Notes: generated from the letters alone by a model not told the origin. Positions 25,723 to 35,968 are shown, numbered from the stretch's first letter. The stretch is DNA of 64,000 bases from Chitinispirillaceae bacterium (GCA_016929415.1 JAFGIW010000226.1:1-64000), one strand, 5' to 3'. Program-made: numbers and translations.

Positions 25723-26493
25723 TCACCGATCCCCGCTCAAGATCGATCCGAGGATTCCGCCGGCGCCGGCGATTCCCGCTGCTCCCCGCGACTCGTCGCG
25801 TTGCGATCCGAGAGCAGCGCGCATCCTGTCGGCAAGGCGGGAAAAGGGGAGGCTTTGAAGAAAGACCGTTCCGGGGCCGCGCAGCGTCGCCAGAAACAGA
25901 CCTTCTCCGCCGAAAAGTGCGTTTTTAAAACCGCTTACCATCTGTATATCATAGCTTACCGAGGGTTGAAAGGCGACGATGCACCCGGTATCGATACGGA
26001 GGCTTTGACCGCTTTCAAGCTGTTTCTGAATGATGGTGCCGCCGGCATGAACGAAGGCCAGACCGTCGCCGCTCAGTTTCTGCAGTATGAATCCCTCTCC
26101 GCCGAAGAACCCCGCCCCCAGACGTTTGGTAAAGGCGATGTCGATATCGATACCACGCGCCGCGCAGAGAAAGGCGTCCTTCTGGCATAGCATCTGTCCG
26201 CCCAATATTCCTATGTCAAGCGGAATGATTTTTCCGGGATAGGGCGCGCCGAATGCTACATGACCCTTGCCGCGACCGGAATGAAGAAAGGTAGTAATGA
26301 AGAAACTTTCACCGGTCAGCATCCGTTTGAACCCTTTGAAAAGGCCGCCGCCGGTAGAGGTCTGCATTTCGATGCCCTCTTCCATATACATCATCGCACC
26401 CGCCTCGGCGCGGACCCCCTCACCGGGATCGAGTTCGATTTCAACCAATTGCATATCGTCGCCGATAATGGTGTAATCAATAATATCAGCCAT
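25723..26493 (-). CDS. AIM24 / TIGR00266 family protein
   Basis: The 256-residue protein has the family's jelly-roll-like repeats with glycine-rich turns: [57 protein letters not shown], and [21 protein letters not shown] near the middle. It ends in a Gly/Ala-rich tail ([18 protein letters not shown]). The family is widespread in bacteria and related to mitochondrial AIM24; its function is not established. GGAGG lies about 6 bases before the ATG. It is a single minus-strand gene divergent from the T6SS locus. Confidence 0.88.
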   Translation of the reverse strand: MADIIDYTIIGDDMQLVEIELDPGEGVRAEAGAMMYMEEGIEMQTSTGGGLFKGFKRMLTGESFFITTFLHSGRGKGHVAFGAPYPGKIIPLDIGILGGQMLCQKDAFLCAARGIDIDIAFTKRLGAGFFGGEGFILQKLSGDGLAFVHAGGTIIQKQLESGQSLRIDTGCIVAFQPSVSYDIQMVSGFKNALFGGEGLFLATLRGPGTVFLQSLPFSRLADRMRAALGSQRDESRGAAGIAGAGGILGSILSGDR

Positions 26494-26803
26494 GAAAGCC
26501 TCCAGAATTATTGGGATCGGTGGTTGTTATGCCGTTAAAAGAAAATATACTATGACGCACGTAGCTGCTGTCCGGTTGCTTCGGCGACGTATCCGCAGAC
26601 TGTTGGTCGCCGTCGATTCGTTTTGCGGCGATTATTGCAACTACTACGGGGAAAAAGATAGTTACCGGTAATATCTGCAGTGGCGGCCATACGCTCAATT
26701 TTCAAAACCGACGTGCGGTGGTAACGAGAGAAAAATAATTCCGATTATGGTTCATGACAATCCGAAGAATGAATAGCCAACGGATCATTACCTTGTGTTT
26801 TAT

Positions 26804-26832
26804 TTGTAGCTGATTATCAGATCATTTATATT
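26804..26832 (+). promoter_or_regulatory. Possible promoter/operator for the STAS-RsbW-T6SS operon
   Basis: TTGTAG, 17 bases, TATATT; the spacer holds CTGATTATCAG, an 11-bp perfect palindrome. It ends 65 bp before the STAS gene. The rest of the 404-bp divergent gap (26494-26897) shows no gene I would support. Confidence 0.4.
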
Positions 26833-26897
26833 CATTTCAATCTTCGTCTTTTCCGGTCGAATCGCCGATTATATATGAAAGGATAAGTTAAACCCCG

Positions 26898-27209
26898 ATG
26901 AGCGGAAATTCCATTAAAATAGCCGGTGATACCATAACGATCGTTACTGATGAGCGTCTCGATGCAAATAACGCCCCTTTGCTTCTTGAAGAATTGAAAG
27001 GCAATGTCGGAAAAACGTTCAACAGGGTGGTATTTGACTGCCGTAAATTGATATATGTTTCGTCCGCCGGTTTGAGGCCCTTTATATTTTCGAAACAGAA
27101 ACTGGTTCCGGATGGTGAAGTACTGGTGCTCGGTGCGCCGGAACCGGTCGTGCGCGTTATCAAATTAAGCGGATTTGATTCTTTTTTAGCTATCAGCGAT
27201 GAAGTCTGA
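26898..27209 (+). CDS. STAS-domain anti-sigma factor antagonist (SpoIIAA/RsbV-like)
   Basis: The 103-residue single STAS domain contains VVFDCRKLIYVSSAGLRPFIF. The SSAGLR motif holds the serine that partner kinases phosphorylate in this family. Unphosphorylated antagonists bind the kinase/anti-sigma factor and free its target. The coding end overlaps the RsbW-like gene by 11 bp, matching the classical antagonist-kinase pairing. The T6SS genes begin 37 bp beyond that gene, so the pair probably heads the T6SS operon and regulates it or is co-regulated with it. No sigma factor gene is in view. Confidence 0.9.
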   Translation: MSGNSIKIAGDTITIVTDERLDANNAPLLLEELKGNVGKTFNRVVFDCRKLIYVSSAGLRPFIFSKQKLVPDGEVLVLGAPEPVVRVIKLSGFDSFLAISDEV

Positions 27210-27621
27210 AGCAAATAGCGACGCCGTTGATTTTTCCGCTGAACTGGCATATCTTGAGCGGATGCTGGGTCATATCAAAGGGTATGCTCTCAAGGCGGGA
27301 TTTTCCGAGCAGGAGATTTATGACGTGCAGCTGGGATGTGAGGAGGTTTTAAACAATATCATCCATTATGCATATCCCGGTAAAAACGGTTTCATTTCCA
27401 TCAGATGCGTACTGAACAGTAATTCTTATCGTCTAGCAGTCACCATTTGTGACAAAGGCAGTGCTTTCAATCCGCTTTCCGTACCGGAACCGGACATCGC
27501 GGTTCCCGTTGAACAGCGGCGTATCGGAGGACTTGGGATATATTTTTTACGAAAAATGTTCGATTCGATTGAATACGAGCGTATCGACAGTGTCAACAGG
27601 CTGACTCTGTATAAAAAATAA
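27199..27621 (+). CDS. RsbW/SpoIIAB-like anti-sigma factor serine kinase
   Basis: The 140-residue GHKL ATPase has an N-box (VQLGCEEVLNNIIHYAYPG), a DKG-type segment (ICDKGSAFNP) and a G-box (RRIGGLGIYFLRKMFD). Proteins of this type bind a sigma factor or other target and phosphorylate their STAS antagonist. It overlaps the STAS gene. A PP2C phosphatase that could reactivate the antagonist is encoded at 46023-47195 on the other side of the T6SS locus. The target of the kinase is not evident from the window. Confidence 0.88.
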   Translation: MKSEANSDAVDFSAELAYLERMLGHIKGYALKAGFSEQEIYDVQLGCEEVLNNIIHYAYPGKNGFISIRCVLNSNSYRLAVTICDKGSAFNPLSVPEPDIAVPVEQRRIGGLGIYFLRKMFDSIEYERIDSVNRLTLYKK

Positions 27622-27658
27622 CCGGATTTTCACTGTTGCCAATGACTTGTAACAGCAT

Positions 27659-28273
27659 ATGAAAAGGTTCCCCGCGATCAGTCAAAATATCTGGACGCTC
27701 GCGGTCGCTGTTGCCTGTTGCGTTTGCGGGAGATGCACTCCGCCCCCTCAGCCGGATCTCTATACCTACCGCGCCAAGGGGCTGCAACTGGACATCCGCG
27801 CGGATCAGATGCTCAATTCCTACGCCGGTGAAGCGCATTCGCTCAAGCTCGTTATTTATCAGCTTAGCGACAACGGCGCATTTATCGAACGACAGAAAAG
27901 TTCCGACGGGTTGAAACTGTTGCTGAAAGAAAAGAAATTCGATCCGACGGTCGTCGGTTATGATCAGATCATCGTACACCCGAACGAATCCCGTATCCAT
28001 TCCTTCGATAGAATAAATCAGGCGAAATGGGTGGGGATTGTTGCAGGTTTTTATTGTGCAGAGGTTGAAGACGACAAATGTCCGTCTCCTCTCAATCAAA
28101 TTCCTTCGGTTCTTGTTCAGATTCCTTCCATTCCGAAAAAAAAGTCATTCATACGGCGGGCGGGTGAATTTCTGAAATTGTTGACGCCGTCCGATATTTA
28201 CTATGTCCCTCAAATAGCTATTCAACTGATGTTAACCTCTCAAACAATCTATGAAACGAGCGTTTTCCGATGA
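27659..28273 (+). CDS. tssJ: T6SS outer-membrane lipoprotein TssJ
   Basis: TssJ is the outer-membrane lipoprotein of the TssJLM envelope complex. The 204-residue product has an N-terminal signal with a Cys-rich end (AVACCVCGRC, lipid Cys within residues 20-26) and a TssJ-like beta-sandwich: LKLVIYQLSDNGAFIERQ...LLLKEKKFDPTVVGYDQIIVHPNE, then WVGIVAGFYCAE. The family's conserved V-x-QL-...F..L pattern is visible. It starts 37 bp after the RsbW-like gene and overlaps tssK by 4 bp. The C-terminal tail of about 60 residues is longer than in typical homologues. Confidence 0.85.
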   Translation: MKRFPAISQNIWTLAVAVACCVCGRCTPPPQPDLYTYRAKGLQLDIRADQMLNSYAGEAHSLKLVIYQLSDNGAFIERQKSSDGLKLLLKEKKFDPTVVGYDQIIVHPNESRIHSFDRINQAKWVGIVAGFYCAEVEDDKCPSPLNQIPSVLVQIPSIPKKKSFIRRAGEFLKLLTPSDIYYVPQIAIQLMLTSQTIYETSVFR

Positions 28274-29661
28274 AACCGATGAAACCCCTCTTCTGGCATC
28301 AAGGTCTGTTTCTGCAACCGCAGCATTTTCAACAATTGGATCTTTTTGCCGCGTCACTGACCGGGCCACTTCAGTCGTACGGCACACCATGGTTCTGGGG
28401 AGTGATGCATCTCTCATTTGATGATGAGCAGCTTAAAAACGGAATAGCGGCTATAAGTGAGGGTGAGTTCCTTTTTTCCGACGGTACCTGGGTAGCATTC
28501 CCTGAAAACGCCGTCATTCTTTCCCGTACCCTGGACAGAGAACTTTTCGAACCGCATAAACCTTTTTTGATTTATGCGGCACTACGTCGCTTCTCCCGAT
28601 CCAAAGCAAATGTTGAAATGCAGCAAAATCCTGAGCAGCTCAACCAATCCGGCAGCCGATTCGTTGCCGATACATCATCTACCGAGAGCATAGACCTGCA
28701 TGAAGGCTCAGAACCCGGCAATGTTTTAAAGTTGAACTATGTCGTCAAACTTTTTTTCGAAGGTGAAAAACATCTGCTTGCCGATTACAGCATCCTTCCG
28801 ATAGCGCGCATCGAATATGACGGTGAGCGATTCGTTCGCTATGCCGATTACGCGCCTCCGGCTTTGACGCTTGCAACTTCTCCGGTGCTTCTTCGCAGTG
28901 CGAAAACGATCGCCGACCAGCTTCTCGGTGCGTCGCGAAGGCTTGACCAGTATAAAATCCCGCGTGAAAATATCACGGCGCAATACGGCGGCGCTTACTA
29001 CATTTATATGTTGGGGCTGCTTATCCTGAACAGAAACATTCCGATGCTTTATCATTTCCTCTCCTCGCCCTCATGCCATCCGTTTGAGTTTTACGGGTTG
29101 TTGCGACAGGTGATCGGAGAATTGAGTTCCTTTACCGATCGTCACGGCTGCCTCGCCGACCTTCCCGACGGCACACGGCTGCTCGGCGACTACGACCATA
29201 CCGACATTTCCCGGTGCTACAATCAGGCGGGGGAATTGATATCGGCACTGATTCGTTCCCTTATCACCGGCCCTGACAACACGATAGCATTCAACCTCGA
29301 TGCCGACGGCGGGTACAGCGCCGTTATTCCGTTGAATGCGTTTGAAAATGCCGCATACTTTTTTTTGTTGATCCGTACCTCGGAAAAACTGGAGCGTATC
29401 CTGTCATCAATTAACGATTCCATAAAAATCGGCAACCGGGAAACCATATCGGACCTTGTTTCCCGCTCGCTTCCCGGGTTGCCGATAGAATATGTACAAG
29501 TTCCTCCACCGGGCATTCCCCGCAGGAACGACACGCACTGTTTTCGTATCGACCCTTTACATGAACAATGGAATGAGATTAAAAAAAGCCGGACGATATG
29601 CATTTTCTGGAATCGCCCGCCGGCTGACATTTCGTTTGAACTTGTCGTCATCAGGTCATAG
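28270..29661 (+). CDS. tssK: T6SS baseplate protein TssK
   Basis: TssK trimers connect the T6SS baseplate to the TssJLM membrane complex. The 463-residue product begins with the hallmark LFWHQGLFLQPQHFQQLD and continues with YVVKLFFEGEKHLLADYSILPIARIEY, FLSSPSCHPFEFYGLLRQVIGELSSF and the C-terminal neck/head region. The length is typical. The start is either ATG 28270 (ATGA overlap with tssJ) or the second in-frame Met, MKPLFWHQG, at 28279. The order J-K-L-M matches many T6SS loci. Confidence 0.93.
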   Translation: MKPMKPLFWHQGLFLQPQHFQQLDLFAASLTGPLQSYGTPWFWGVMHLSFDDEQLKNGIAAISEGEFLFSDGTWVAFPENAVILSRTLDRELFEPHKPFLIYAALRRFSRSKANVEMQQNPEQLNQSGSRFVADTSSTESIDLHEGSEPGNVLKLNYVVKLFFEGEKHLLADYSILPIARIEYDGERFVRYADYAPPALTLATSPVLLRSAKTIADQLLGASRRLDQYKIPRENITAQYGGAYYIYMLGLLILNRNIPMLYHFLSSPSCHPFEFYGLLRQVIGELSSFTDRHGCLADLPDGTRLLGDYDHTDISRCYNQAGELISALIRSLITGPDNTIAFNLDADGGYSAVIPLNAFENAAYFFLLIRTSEKLERILSSINDSIKIGNRETISDLVSRSLPGLPIEYVQVPPPGIPRRNDTHCFRIDPLHEQWNEIKKSRTICIFWNRPPADISFELVVIRS

Positions 29662-29682
29662 AGGAAACGGACGGGAATTACA

Positions 29683-30360
29683 ATGCGGTTGATCGATACA
29701 TTTCTAGATATTCTTTACTTCACGGTAGTAAATAAAAATTACGGTTTCGAGCAATTCACCTGTTCCGTTTTAAGAAAACGGTACGATGATATGATTCTGG
29801 CTTCAGAAAAGTCGGCGCAAACGGGAAATATTCCGGACAACGTCTGGAGGAAGGCTTTTTTCGCCGTTGCCGTCTGGATCGATGAATCAGTCCTGTTATC
29901 CGATTGGGCGGATAAGGCGCAGTGGTGTAAAGAGACACTCCAACGGACCTATTTCAAGACGTCAAACGGGGGGGTCGAATTTTTCACCACGCTTGAGCAG
30001 CTTGATCCGAACGAGAATCGGATCCGGGAAATCTACGATGTATGTCTCAGCCTTGGATTTAAAGGAACCCATTATGGTGAATCGGGCATGGGTACCCTTA
30101 AAAAAATTATCAATCGGACGATTCAAATGATTCAATCCGATCGCAACCCGTTGCCGCCCCACAACCTGTTTCCCTGTGCCTACAAAGGAAACAGCAAGCT
30201 GAACGTAACGGTCGAACGGGAGAGTCGATTGCTTTTCCTTGCACTTTCGGCAATCGTGCCGTTTCTGGTATTCATTCTGCTGTATGTTTCCTTCCAGGTT
30301 ACACTTAACAGTGCTAGGAATATTTTAATCAGTTTCCTTCAAGGTCTCCCGGCTTCATGA
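29683..30360 (+). CDS. tssL: T6SS inner-membrane protein TssL (DotU/IcmH)
   Basis: TssL joins TssM in the inner membrane. The 225-residue protein has the cytoplasmic helical DotU domain (WRKAFFAVAVWIDESVLLSDW, QWCKETLQRTYFKTSNGGVEFF, LSLGFKGTHYGE). One C-terminal transmembrane helix follows (LFLALSAIVPFLVFILLYVSF). There is no C-terminal OmpA-like peptidoglycan-binding domain, so wall anchoring would need another protein. It overlaps tssM by 4 bp. Confidence 0.92.
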   Translation: MRLIDTFLDILYFTVVNKNYGFEQFTCSVLRKRYDDMILASEKSAQTGNIPDNVWRKAFFAVAVWIDESVLLSDWADKAQWCKETLQRTYFKTSNGGVEFFTTLEQLDPNENRIREIYDVCLSLGFKGTHYGESGMGTLKKIINRTIQMIQSDRNPLPPHNLFPCAYKGNSKLNVTVERESRLLFLALSAIVPFLVFILLYVSFQVTLNSARNILISFLQGLPAS

Positions 30361-33300
30361 AAAAACTGTTTTCTTTTTTAATGGCAATCATATTCCTTTT
30401 TGTTATCCTCCTGTTTGTTCTGGGCGCACTTCACAACGCCGATCAGAGAACCCCTTTTATCATTATCGCGGCCGTACTGTTTTCCATTTTCATTTTTATC
30501 GTTTTTTTTAGGAAATTTCTCATCAGAAAAAAAGTGGCGTCCTTTATAAACCGGGTGATAGCTCACGACAGGGAAACCATCGATAAAGCGCCGCCGTCGT
30601 CTCAGGCCGAACTGCTGGCTCTGGAAAAATCATGGTACGATTCGATCGGCCGTTTGAAAAATTCCGCGCTGCGTACAAGCGGTAATCCGCTGTATGTTCT
30701 TCCATGGTATATGGTGATCGGTGAATCGGGCACGGGAAAAACTTCCATGCTCAAACATTCCGGACTGTCGTCACCGCTGTCCTCCCTTAATTCCACACCC
30801 GGACTTCCCGCGACCCGGAATTGCGACTGGTGGTTTTTCAATGAAGCCGTGGTGCTCGATACCGCCGGAAGATACACCGTGCCGCTCGATCAGGACCGTG
30901 ACAACCACGAATGGGAACAATTCCTCAAACATCTTTCGGTATTTCGAAAGAAGGAACCCGTCAACGGCATTGTGGCAGCGATCCCTGCCGACAAACTGCT
31001 GGACTCGACGCCGGAGCAGCTGGCAATGCAGGGTCAACTCGTCAGGTCGCGCATCGATCAGGTCATGCGCGTTCTCGGCTCATCGTTTCCTGTTTACATC
31101 ATGATCACCAAAATGGATCTTGTTTTCGGCATGCCGGAGTTTTTCAGGGCGCTTCCCCGCAGCAGGCTGGGGCAGGCGATGGGCTGGTGCAATCACGACG
31201 GCAAATCTTTTTCCGGGGAGCTTCTCAACGAAGCCGTCCTTGCCGTTTGCGACAACCTCAAACAGCTGCAGTTTACCATGCTTCATAATGAAAATACGCC
31301 GGAAGCGGAAATACTCGTTTTTCCTCAGCGGTTTCTTGAATTGTCGTACGGGCTGACGGCTTTTTGCACCGCCGTTTTCTCGCCGAGCGTCTATCATTTA
31401 ACGCCTCTTTTCAGGGGCGTCTACTTCTCGAGCGCCTTACAGAAAATAGGGCAGGGCGAATGCGACGAATCGGCAAAGAACATTTCGGCGCATGAGCTTT
31501 CGGGAGGGGTGTTTCTCAAAGATTTTTTTTCCCGCGTTCTTCCCGGCGACAGGAAATTCCACTGGTATATTCCGCTCTACCGGCAAAAAAGAGCGAAGAT
31601 GGTAATCGCCGCGCTCGGTGGCTGGGTTGTGCTCTGGGCAGTGCTTTCACTGCTGGGATGGCGTGCGTTCTCTTATACGAAAAAAACTCTCGGAACCGTT
31701 AAGGAGCTGGTTACAACATCGGACACGGACTCGTCGATCATGGTTGAAAACCTGCGAAAAGCGACGGGCTTTCTTTCAAAACGCAATGCCGGAATATTTC
31801 CCTTCCGCATGGGGATGCGGCAGGGCAAAGAGGTTGAAAAAAAGCTGAAATCAAGGTATGCCAAGGCTTTTGGACGGATACTTTATGAAGAGATACTGCC
31901 GTCGGCAGAAAAGCGGATACTTTCCTTCCCAGCCGATACCATGGTCGACTCCGCAACATTTACTATCAATTTTCTCACCTCCATGATCTGTGTGGCCCGT
32001 CGGCCGGAAAACAGCGGAATGCTCACCGGTATGGCGCAATCCTCCGCGGCTCATCTTACTTTCATCCGGGATGGTTCACCGGGCGACGGTACTCTTTTCG
32101 CAAGACAATTCGCCGATTGGGTTACATTGTCGAAGCCGGAAACCGTCGATTCCCTTAAACGATCACTTTACGCACTGCTCAATTTGTTGATCGAACATAC
32201 GGGAACAGACCTTCAATGGTGTGTCGGTTTTCCCGTACATGGGGTGGAAAATATATCCATGAAAAGATTCTGGCCCCATGCTTCAACCGGACCTTCAGAT
32301 AAAAAGAGTATGCAGGACGCGAATACTCCGATCGTCAATGGCGCCTACACCCTTAAAGGATCACGGCGGATCAACTCGTTTCTGATGCGGATCGATTCGG
32401 CGCTGAGCGATTCTCTGTCACATTCCGATTTCGAAACAAAACGAATCGATTTTGTCAAATGGTACGGCGATCAATACGACGCTCAATGGTATGCAATGAC
32501 TGTTTCTTTTCTTCCGCGTATCATTGCATCCATTTCACCCGGGACTGTTCAACCTCTTTTCCGGCAGATCGCATCAGGGAACGATCCGTTTATCCGGTAT
32601 CTCACCTTCATGGCGGAACAATTCGATTCTACGGATATGCTTTCCGATCCTCCGCTCTGGGGCACGCAGGTCGTTCTCATCCGTGATCTCGACAGTTTTA
32701 CCGTAAAAAAGCAGTTACGCGACAGCACAACCTCAACAGCCGGAAAAATGAAAAATTCGCTGTTCGCATTTTTCGATAAAATATTCGGCAACGTGCAGAA
32801 TATTACCGACGAGAATAAAAGCTTCCGGGCCAGGAAAATCGAGCACGCCTCACCGGGCTGGAGCTCCTATCGCCGGGCGCTTTCGGAATTGGGTTCGTTT
32901 TTACAACGCCCGGAAGGGGTGAAAAATTTCGCTCCCGGCCTGTTTGAACCGAACGATTCGACAACCGTTCTGTATGACAATCTTGTCCAGGCTACCGATA
33001 TGCTGAAGCAACGACTGTTCGGTTCCGCCGCGGATATTGCGATATGGGAAACAATAATTAACGGGCCGCTTGTCATTGTCCGGAAAGCGGCGTATTCCGA
33101 CGCGTGTGACCGGATAGAGGAGTTATGGGAAAATAACGTCCTTTCGAAAGCGGCGCGAAAAGATCCCGAATCCTGCATGGATATTCTCTTCGCTCCCGAT
33201 TCCGGTCTCGTCAGAAAATTTCTGGAAGATCCTTTTATGGCAACTTTTATCGACGGTTCGATCAAGCCGGTTGTCGGAACCGACGGGCCGATACCCTTTT

Positions 33301-33806
33301 CCGCGGACTTTATTTCTTTTGTGGAAAAAGGAATGGGGTACAGCCCCAAGGACAGCTATGCCGTTACCATTACGAACGTGCCTTTTTCGGTAAATGCAGA
33401 CGCCGTTGAGAAACCCTATCAGACCGTTCTCTGCTTACACTGTGCCGACGGCGACAGGGTGCTCGAAAATTTCAACAACAATGAAAGCGCCGAATTCGTC
33501 TATCTTCCGCTTAATTGCGGACGCGTATCGTTGAAGCTGATCTTCCCGTCGTTCAAGGCGATAAAAATCTGGGAGGGACAGTGGGCGTTTCCCGCCTTTT
33601 TGTCCGAATTCAAACAGAGCGGCGCGAAAACATGGAATCCCGGCGATTTTGATGATGCGGCGCGGGCAAGGCTGATAAAAGCAAAATGTGACAGTGTGAC
33701 GGTTTCGTATTCCTTCAACGTTTCCAAGGCCGATGAAATAATCGGATTGTTGAAGTATGCTTCGTGTCAGACGCCGCAAACCGTGACAGATTCACTTCTT
33801 CAGTGA
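30357..33806 (+). CDS. tssM: T6SS inner-membrane protein TssM (IcmF)
   Basis: TssM spans the inner membrane and reaches TssJ through its periplasmic domain. The 1149-residue product has two N-terminal TM helices (about residues 5-23 and 33-50), a cytoplasmic P-loop domain with Walker A GESGTGKTS at 122-130 and LDTAGRYT at 167-174, and a third TM around 415-435. A large periplasmic part with the IcmF-related and C-terminal beta domains follows. The length is normal. The intact Walker motif suggests NTPase activity. Confidence 0.95.
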   Translation: MKKLFSFLMAIIFLFVILLFVLGALHNADQRTPFIIIAAVLFSIFIFIVFFRKFLIRKKVASFINRVIAHDRETIDKAPPSSQAELLALEKSWYDSIGRLKNSALRTSGNPLYVLPWYMVIGESGTGKTSMLKHSGLSSPLSSLNSTPGLPATRNCDWWFFNEAVVLDTAGRYTVPLDQDRDNHEWEQFLKHLSVFRKKEPVNGIVAAIPADKLLDSTPEQLAMQGQLVRSRIDQVMRVLGSSFPVYIMITKMDLVFGMPEFFRALPRSRLGQAMGWCNHDGKSFSGELLNEAVLAVCDNLKQLQFTMLHNENTPEAEILVFPQRFLELSYGLTAFCTAVFSPSVYHLTPLFRGVYFSSALQKIGQGECDESAKNISAHELSGGVFLKDFFSRVLPGDRKFHWYIPLYRQKRAKMVIAALGGWVVLWAVLSLLGWRAFSYTKKTLGTVKELVTTSDTDSSIMVENLRKATGFLSKRNAGIFPFRMGMRQGKEVEKKLKSRYAKAFGRILYEEILPSAEKRILSFPADTMVDSATFTINFLTSMICVARRPENSGMLTGMAQSSAAHLTFIRDGSPGDGTLFARQFADWVTLSKPETVDSLKRSLYALLNLLIEHTGTDLQWCVGFPVHGVENISMKRFWPHASTGPSDKKSMQDANTPIVNGAYTLKGSRRINSFLMRIDSALSDSLSHSDFETKRIDFVKWYGDQYDAQWYAMTVSFLPRIIASISPGTVQPLFRQIASGNDPFIRYLTFMAEQFDSTDMLSDPPLWGTQVVLIRDLDSFTVKKQLRDSTTSTAGKMKNSLFAFFDKIFGNVQNITDENKSFRARKIEHASPGWSSYRRALSELGSFLQRPEGVKNFAPGLFEPNDSTTVLYDNLVQATDMLKQRLFGSAADIAIWETIINGPLVIVRKAAYSDACDRIEELWENNVLSKAARKDPESCMDILFAPDSGLVRKFLEDPFMATFIDGSIKPVVGTDGPIPFSADFISFVEKGMGYSPKDSYAVTITNVPFSVNADAVEKPYQTVLCLHCADGDRVLENFNNNESAEFVYLPLNCGRVSLKLIFPSFKAIKIWEGQWAFPAFLSEFKQSGAKTWNPGDFDDAARARLIKAKCDSVTVSYSFNVSKADEIIGLLKYASCQTPQTVTDSLLQ

Positions 33807-33820
33807 CGGGGAAAAAGACA

Positions 33821-34246
33821 ATGGCACATCAGCGTTTATTGGAGCGGCTCAGGAACGATGCATCGCATCGACCGCCCGGCGCTTCGCCTGAAGAAATCGC
33901 GGTCGATTCGATTTTGTCGCATGTGCACGATCTGTTGTGCACGCGGAAAGGGACCGTGCCGATTGCGGACGATTTCGGCATGCCCGACGTCTTTTTTTCA
34001 CAGGGCGTCAATTACAAGCAGAGTTCGCATCGCATGACGGAAGCGATAGTCGCCGCCATCCGCGGGTTTGAACCCCGGTTGAAGAATGTGGTCATCGAGG
34101 ATCTTTCTCAGAAGGAAGATCTGCTCAAACAACGTTTCGGTTTACGGGGGGATCTTACCAATGCTCCTTCAACTACTATAGAATTTGAGGTGATCGTCTC
34201 TTCGGAGGCCAAGATCACCGTCACCAAAAAACAAGAGAACCGGTAG
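33821..34246 (+). CDS. tssE: T6SS baseplate protein TssE (gp25-like)
   Basis: The product from ATG 33821 has 141 residues: MAHQRLLERLRNDA..., then VDSILSHVHDLLCTRKGTVPIADDFGMPDV, the gp25/lysozyme-like signature with the conserved acidic loop, and VVAAIRGFEPRLKNVVIED-like segments. TssE forms part of the baseplate wedge. A longer ORF starts at 33764 within tssM; ATG 33821 gives the normal length and starts 14 bp after the tssM stop. It ends one base before tssF begins. Confidence 0.9.
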   Translation: MAHQRLLERLRNDASHRPPGASPEEIAVDSILSHVHDLLCTRKGTVPIADDFGMPDVFFSQGVNYKQSSHRMTEAIVAAIRGFEPRLKNVVIEDLSQKEDLLKQRFGLRGDLTNAPSTTIEFEVIVSSEAKITVTKKQENR

Positions 34247-35968
34247 ATGTTCGAAAACTATTACCAGCAGCAACTCAATAATTTACGGAAAAAGGCCACG
34301 GAATTCGCCCGGGCGCATCCTGTTATCGCGCCGCTGCTCAAGGAGAACTCGATCGATCCCGATGTCGAACGGCTTCTGGAAGGCACTGCCTTTCTCAATG
34401 CCATTCTGCATGAAAAAATCGATGATGACCTGCCCGAATTCATCAGGGGGCTTGCGGAGATCGTCTTTCCCCATATGCTTCGCCCGCTTCCGTCCGCAGG
34501 TATTCTCGTTTTTACGCCGAAGGATTCCCTGCTGGAAACGATCAGGGTGCCCTCGGGGACGTCGGTTGCTTCGGTTCCCCTTGAAGGAACGCAATGCAGG
34601 TTTCGAACGACGATGGATCTTGCCATTTCTCCTCTGTTCGTCAACGATGCCGGCTATGAAAAAAGCCTATCAGGAGAAGACGTCTATACGGTACAATTGC
34701 GGCTTAACGGCATATCGCTTGCCGAGTGGAATCGCAATGAACTCACCTTTTTCGTTGGCGGCGACTTTTTAGAGAGCGCACGGTTTTTCATGCGTCTAAG
34801 AACCGCCCTGCAGAAAATCGTCGTTACCTCCGCTTCCAGGTCATTTACGCTGCAACCGACAGCCGTTTCTGTACCGGGATTTTCCAGTGACGCATTACTG
34901 TATGCGTCAAAAAGCCAGTCCTTCAGCCGGTATTCTTTTCTGACCGAATACTTCATGTTTCCGGAGAAGTTTCTCTTTTATACGATTTCCGGTTTGCGTC
35001 CGCTCGGCAGCCCGGGAGAAAACGCCGACTTCGCGCTGCATTTTCACATGAAACCCCGAAGAGAACGGATTGCGGTGAAAAAGGAGTTGTTTACGCTCTT
35101 CGCAGTCCCTGCGGTCAATCTGTTTCCGCTCGGCGCCGAACCGGTTCGCGTGGATCACACAATGGAACGCATGCCGCTTATTCCATCGTGCGGCAATCGC
35201 GGCCATTATGACATCTATACGGTCGATTCGGTGACGGGGTTTATTCAGGGGACCGTTGAGCGAAGGGTATATGAACCCCATAATCAATGCGATAAATCCG
35301 AGAGCAACAACGGTTTTTATCAGGTCCATCACTCCCGATCGCTCGCTCATAATGCCCATGAAGTGATGATCTCACTCTGCTACGACGCGAATACCCGGAT
35401 CGACCGGGAAGTTCTGTCGGTGGAGCTGACCTGCACGAATGCGCATCTCGCCTCCCGGTTGAAAACGGGAGATATCCGCATTCCCACCTCGGAGTCTCCG
35501 GAACTCGCGACGTTTACAAACATCACCGCTCCGACAACGCAAGTCGATGTCCTTCTCGAGAAAAACGAATTGTGGCGGCTGCTTTCAAATTTCACGACCA
35601 ACCTTCTTCCGATTGTCGACGGGGAATCCCTGCGTGAACTCTTGCGCATGTACTCGTTCCACCATCAACGCTCCGATGCCAACGTCCTGAACAATCTCAA
35701 ACGTATCGATGCAATCGAGGGATTCTCAACACGGCCGGTGGAACGGATCATCAAGGGCATTCTCATGCGGGGCATCCTTTTAAGGATAACCTTCGATGAA
35801 ACGCATTTCGCCGGCGCGGGCGACGCGTATCTTTTCTGTTCCGTCCTCGATACGTTCCTATCGCTTTACACATCGATAAACACTTTTACACAACTGGAAT
35901 CGATAAATTCAAAAACGGGAGAACGGCTGCAATGGCCTCCGCGAATCGGGGAGAAATATCTGCTTTAG
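34247..35968 (+). CDS. tssF: T6SS baseplate protein TssF
   Basis: TssF forms the baseplate wedge with TssG and TssE. The 573-residue protein opens with the family start YYQQQLNNLRKKATEFARAHP and DPDVERLLEGTAFLNAILHEKIDDDLPEFIRGLAEIVFPHMLRPLPS (hallmark residues DPDVERLLEG). The conserved mid region follows (FSRYSFLTEYFMFPEKFLFYTISGL) and the end reads GDAYLFCSVLDTFLSLYTSINTFTQLE. The length is standard. It overlaps tssG by 37 bp. Confidence 0.95.
   Translation: MFENYYQQQLNNLRKKATEFARAHPVIAPLLKENSIDPDVERLLEGTAFLNAILHEKIDDDLPEFIRGLAEIVFPHMLRPLPSAGILVFTPKDSLLETIRVPSGTSVASVPLEGTQCRFRTTMDLAISPLFVNDAGYEKSLSGEDVYTVQLRLNGISLAEWNRNELTFFVGGDFLESARFFMRLRTALQKIVVTSASRSFTLQPTAVSVPGFSSDALLYASKSQSFSRYSFLTEYFMFPEKFLFYTISGLRPLGSPGENADFALHFHMKPRRERIAVKKELFTLFAVPAVNLFPLGAEPVRVDHTMERMPLIPSCGNRGHYDIYTVDSVTGFIQGTVERRVYEPHNQCDKSESNNGFYQVHHSRSLAHNAHEVMISLCYDANTRIDREVLSVELTCTNAHLASRLKTGDIRIPTSESPELATFTNITAPTTQVDVLLEKNELWRLLSNFTTNLLPIVDGESLRELLRMYSFHHQRSDANVLNNLKRIDAIEGFSTRPVERIIKGILMRGILLRITFDETHFAGAGDAYLFCSVLDTFLSLYTSINTFTQLESINSKTGERLQWPPRIGEKYLL

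Noticed and set aside
26486-26698. Minus-strand ORF of 70 codons before the AIM24 gene
   Set aside because: No convincing ribosome-binding site or family resemblance; it overlaps the AIM24 start and the promoter region.
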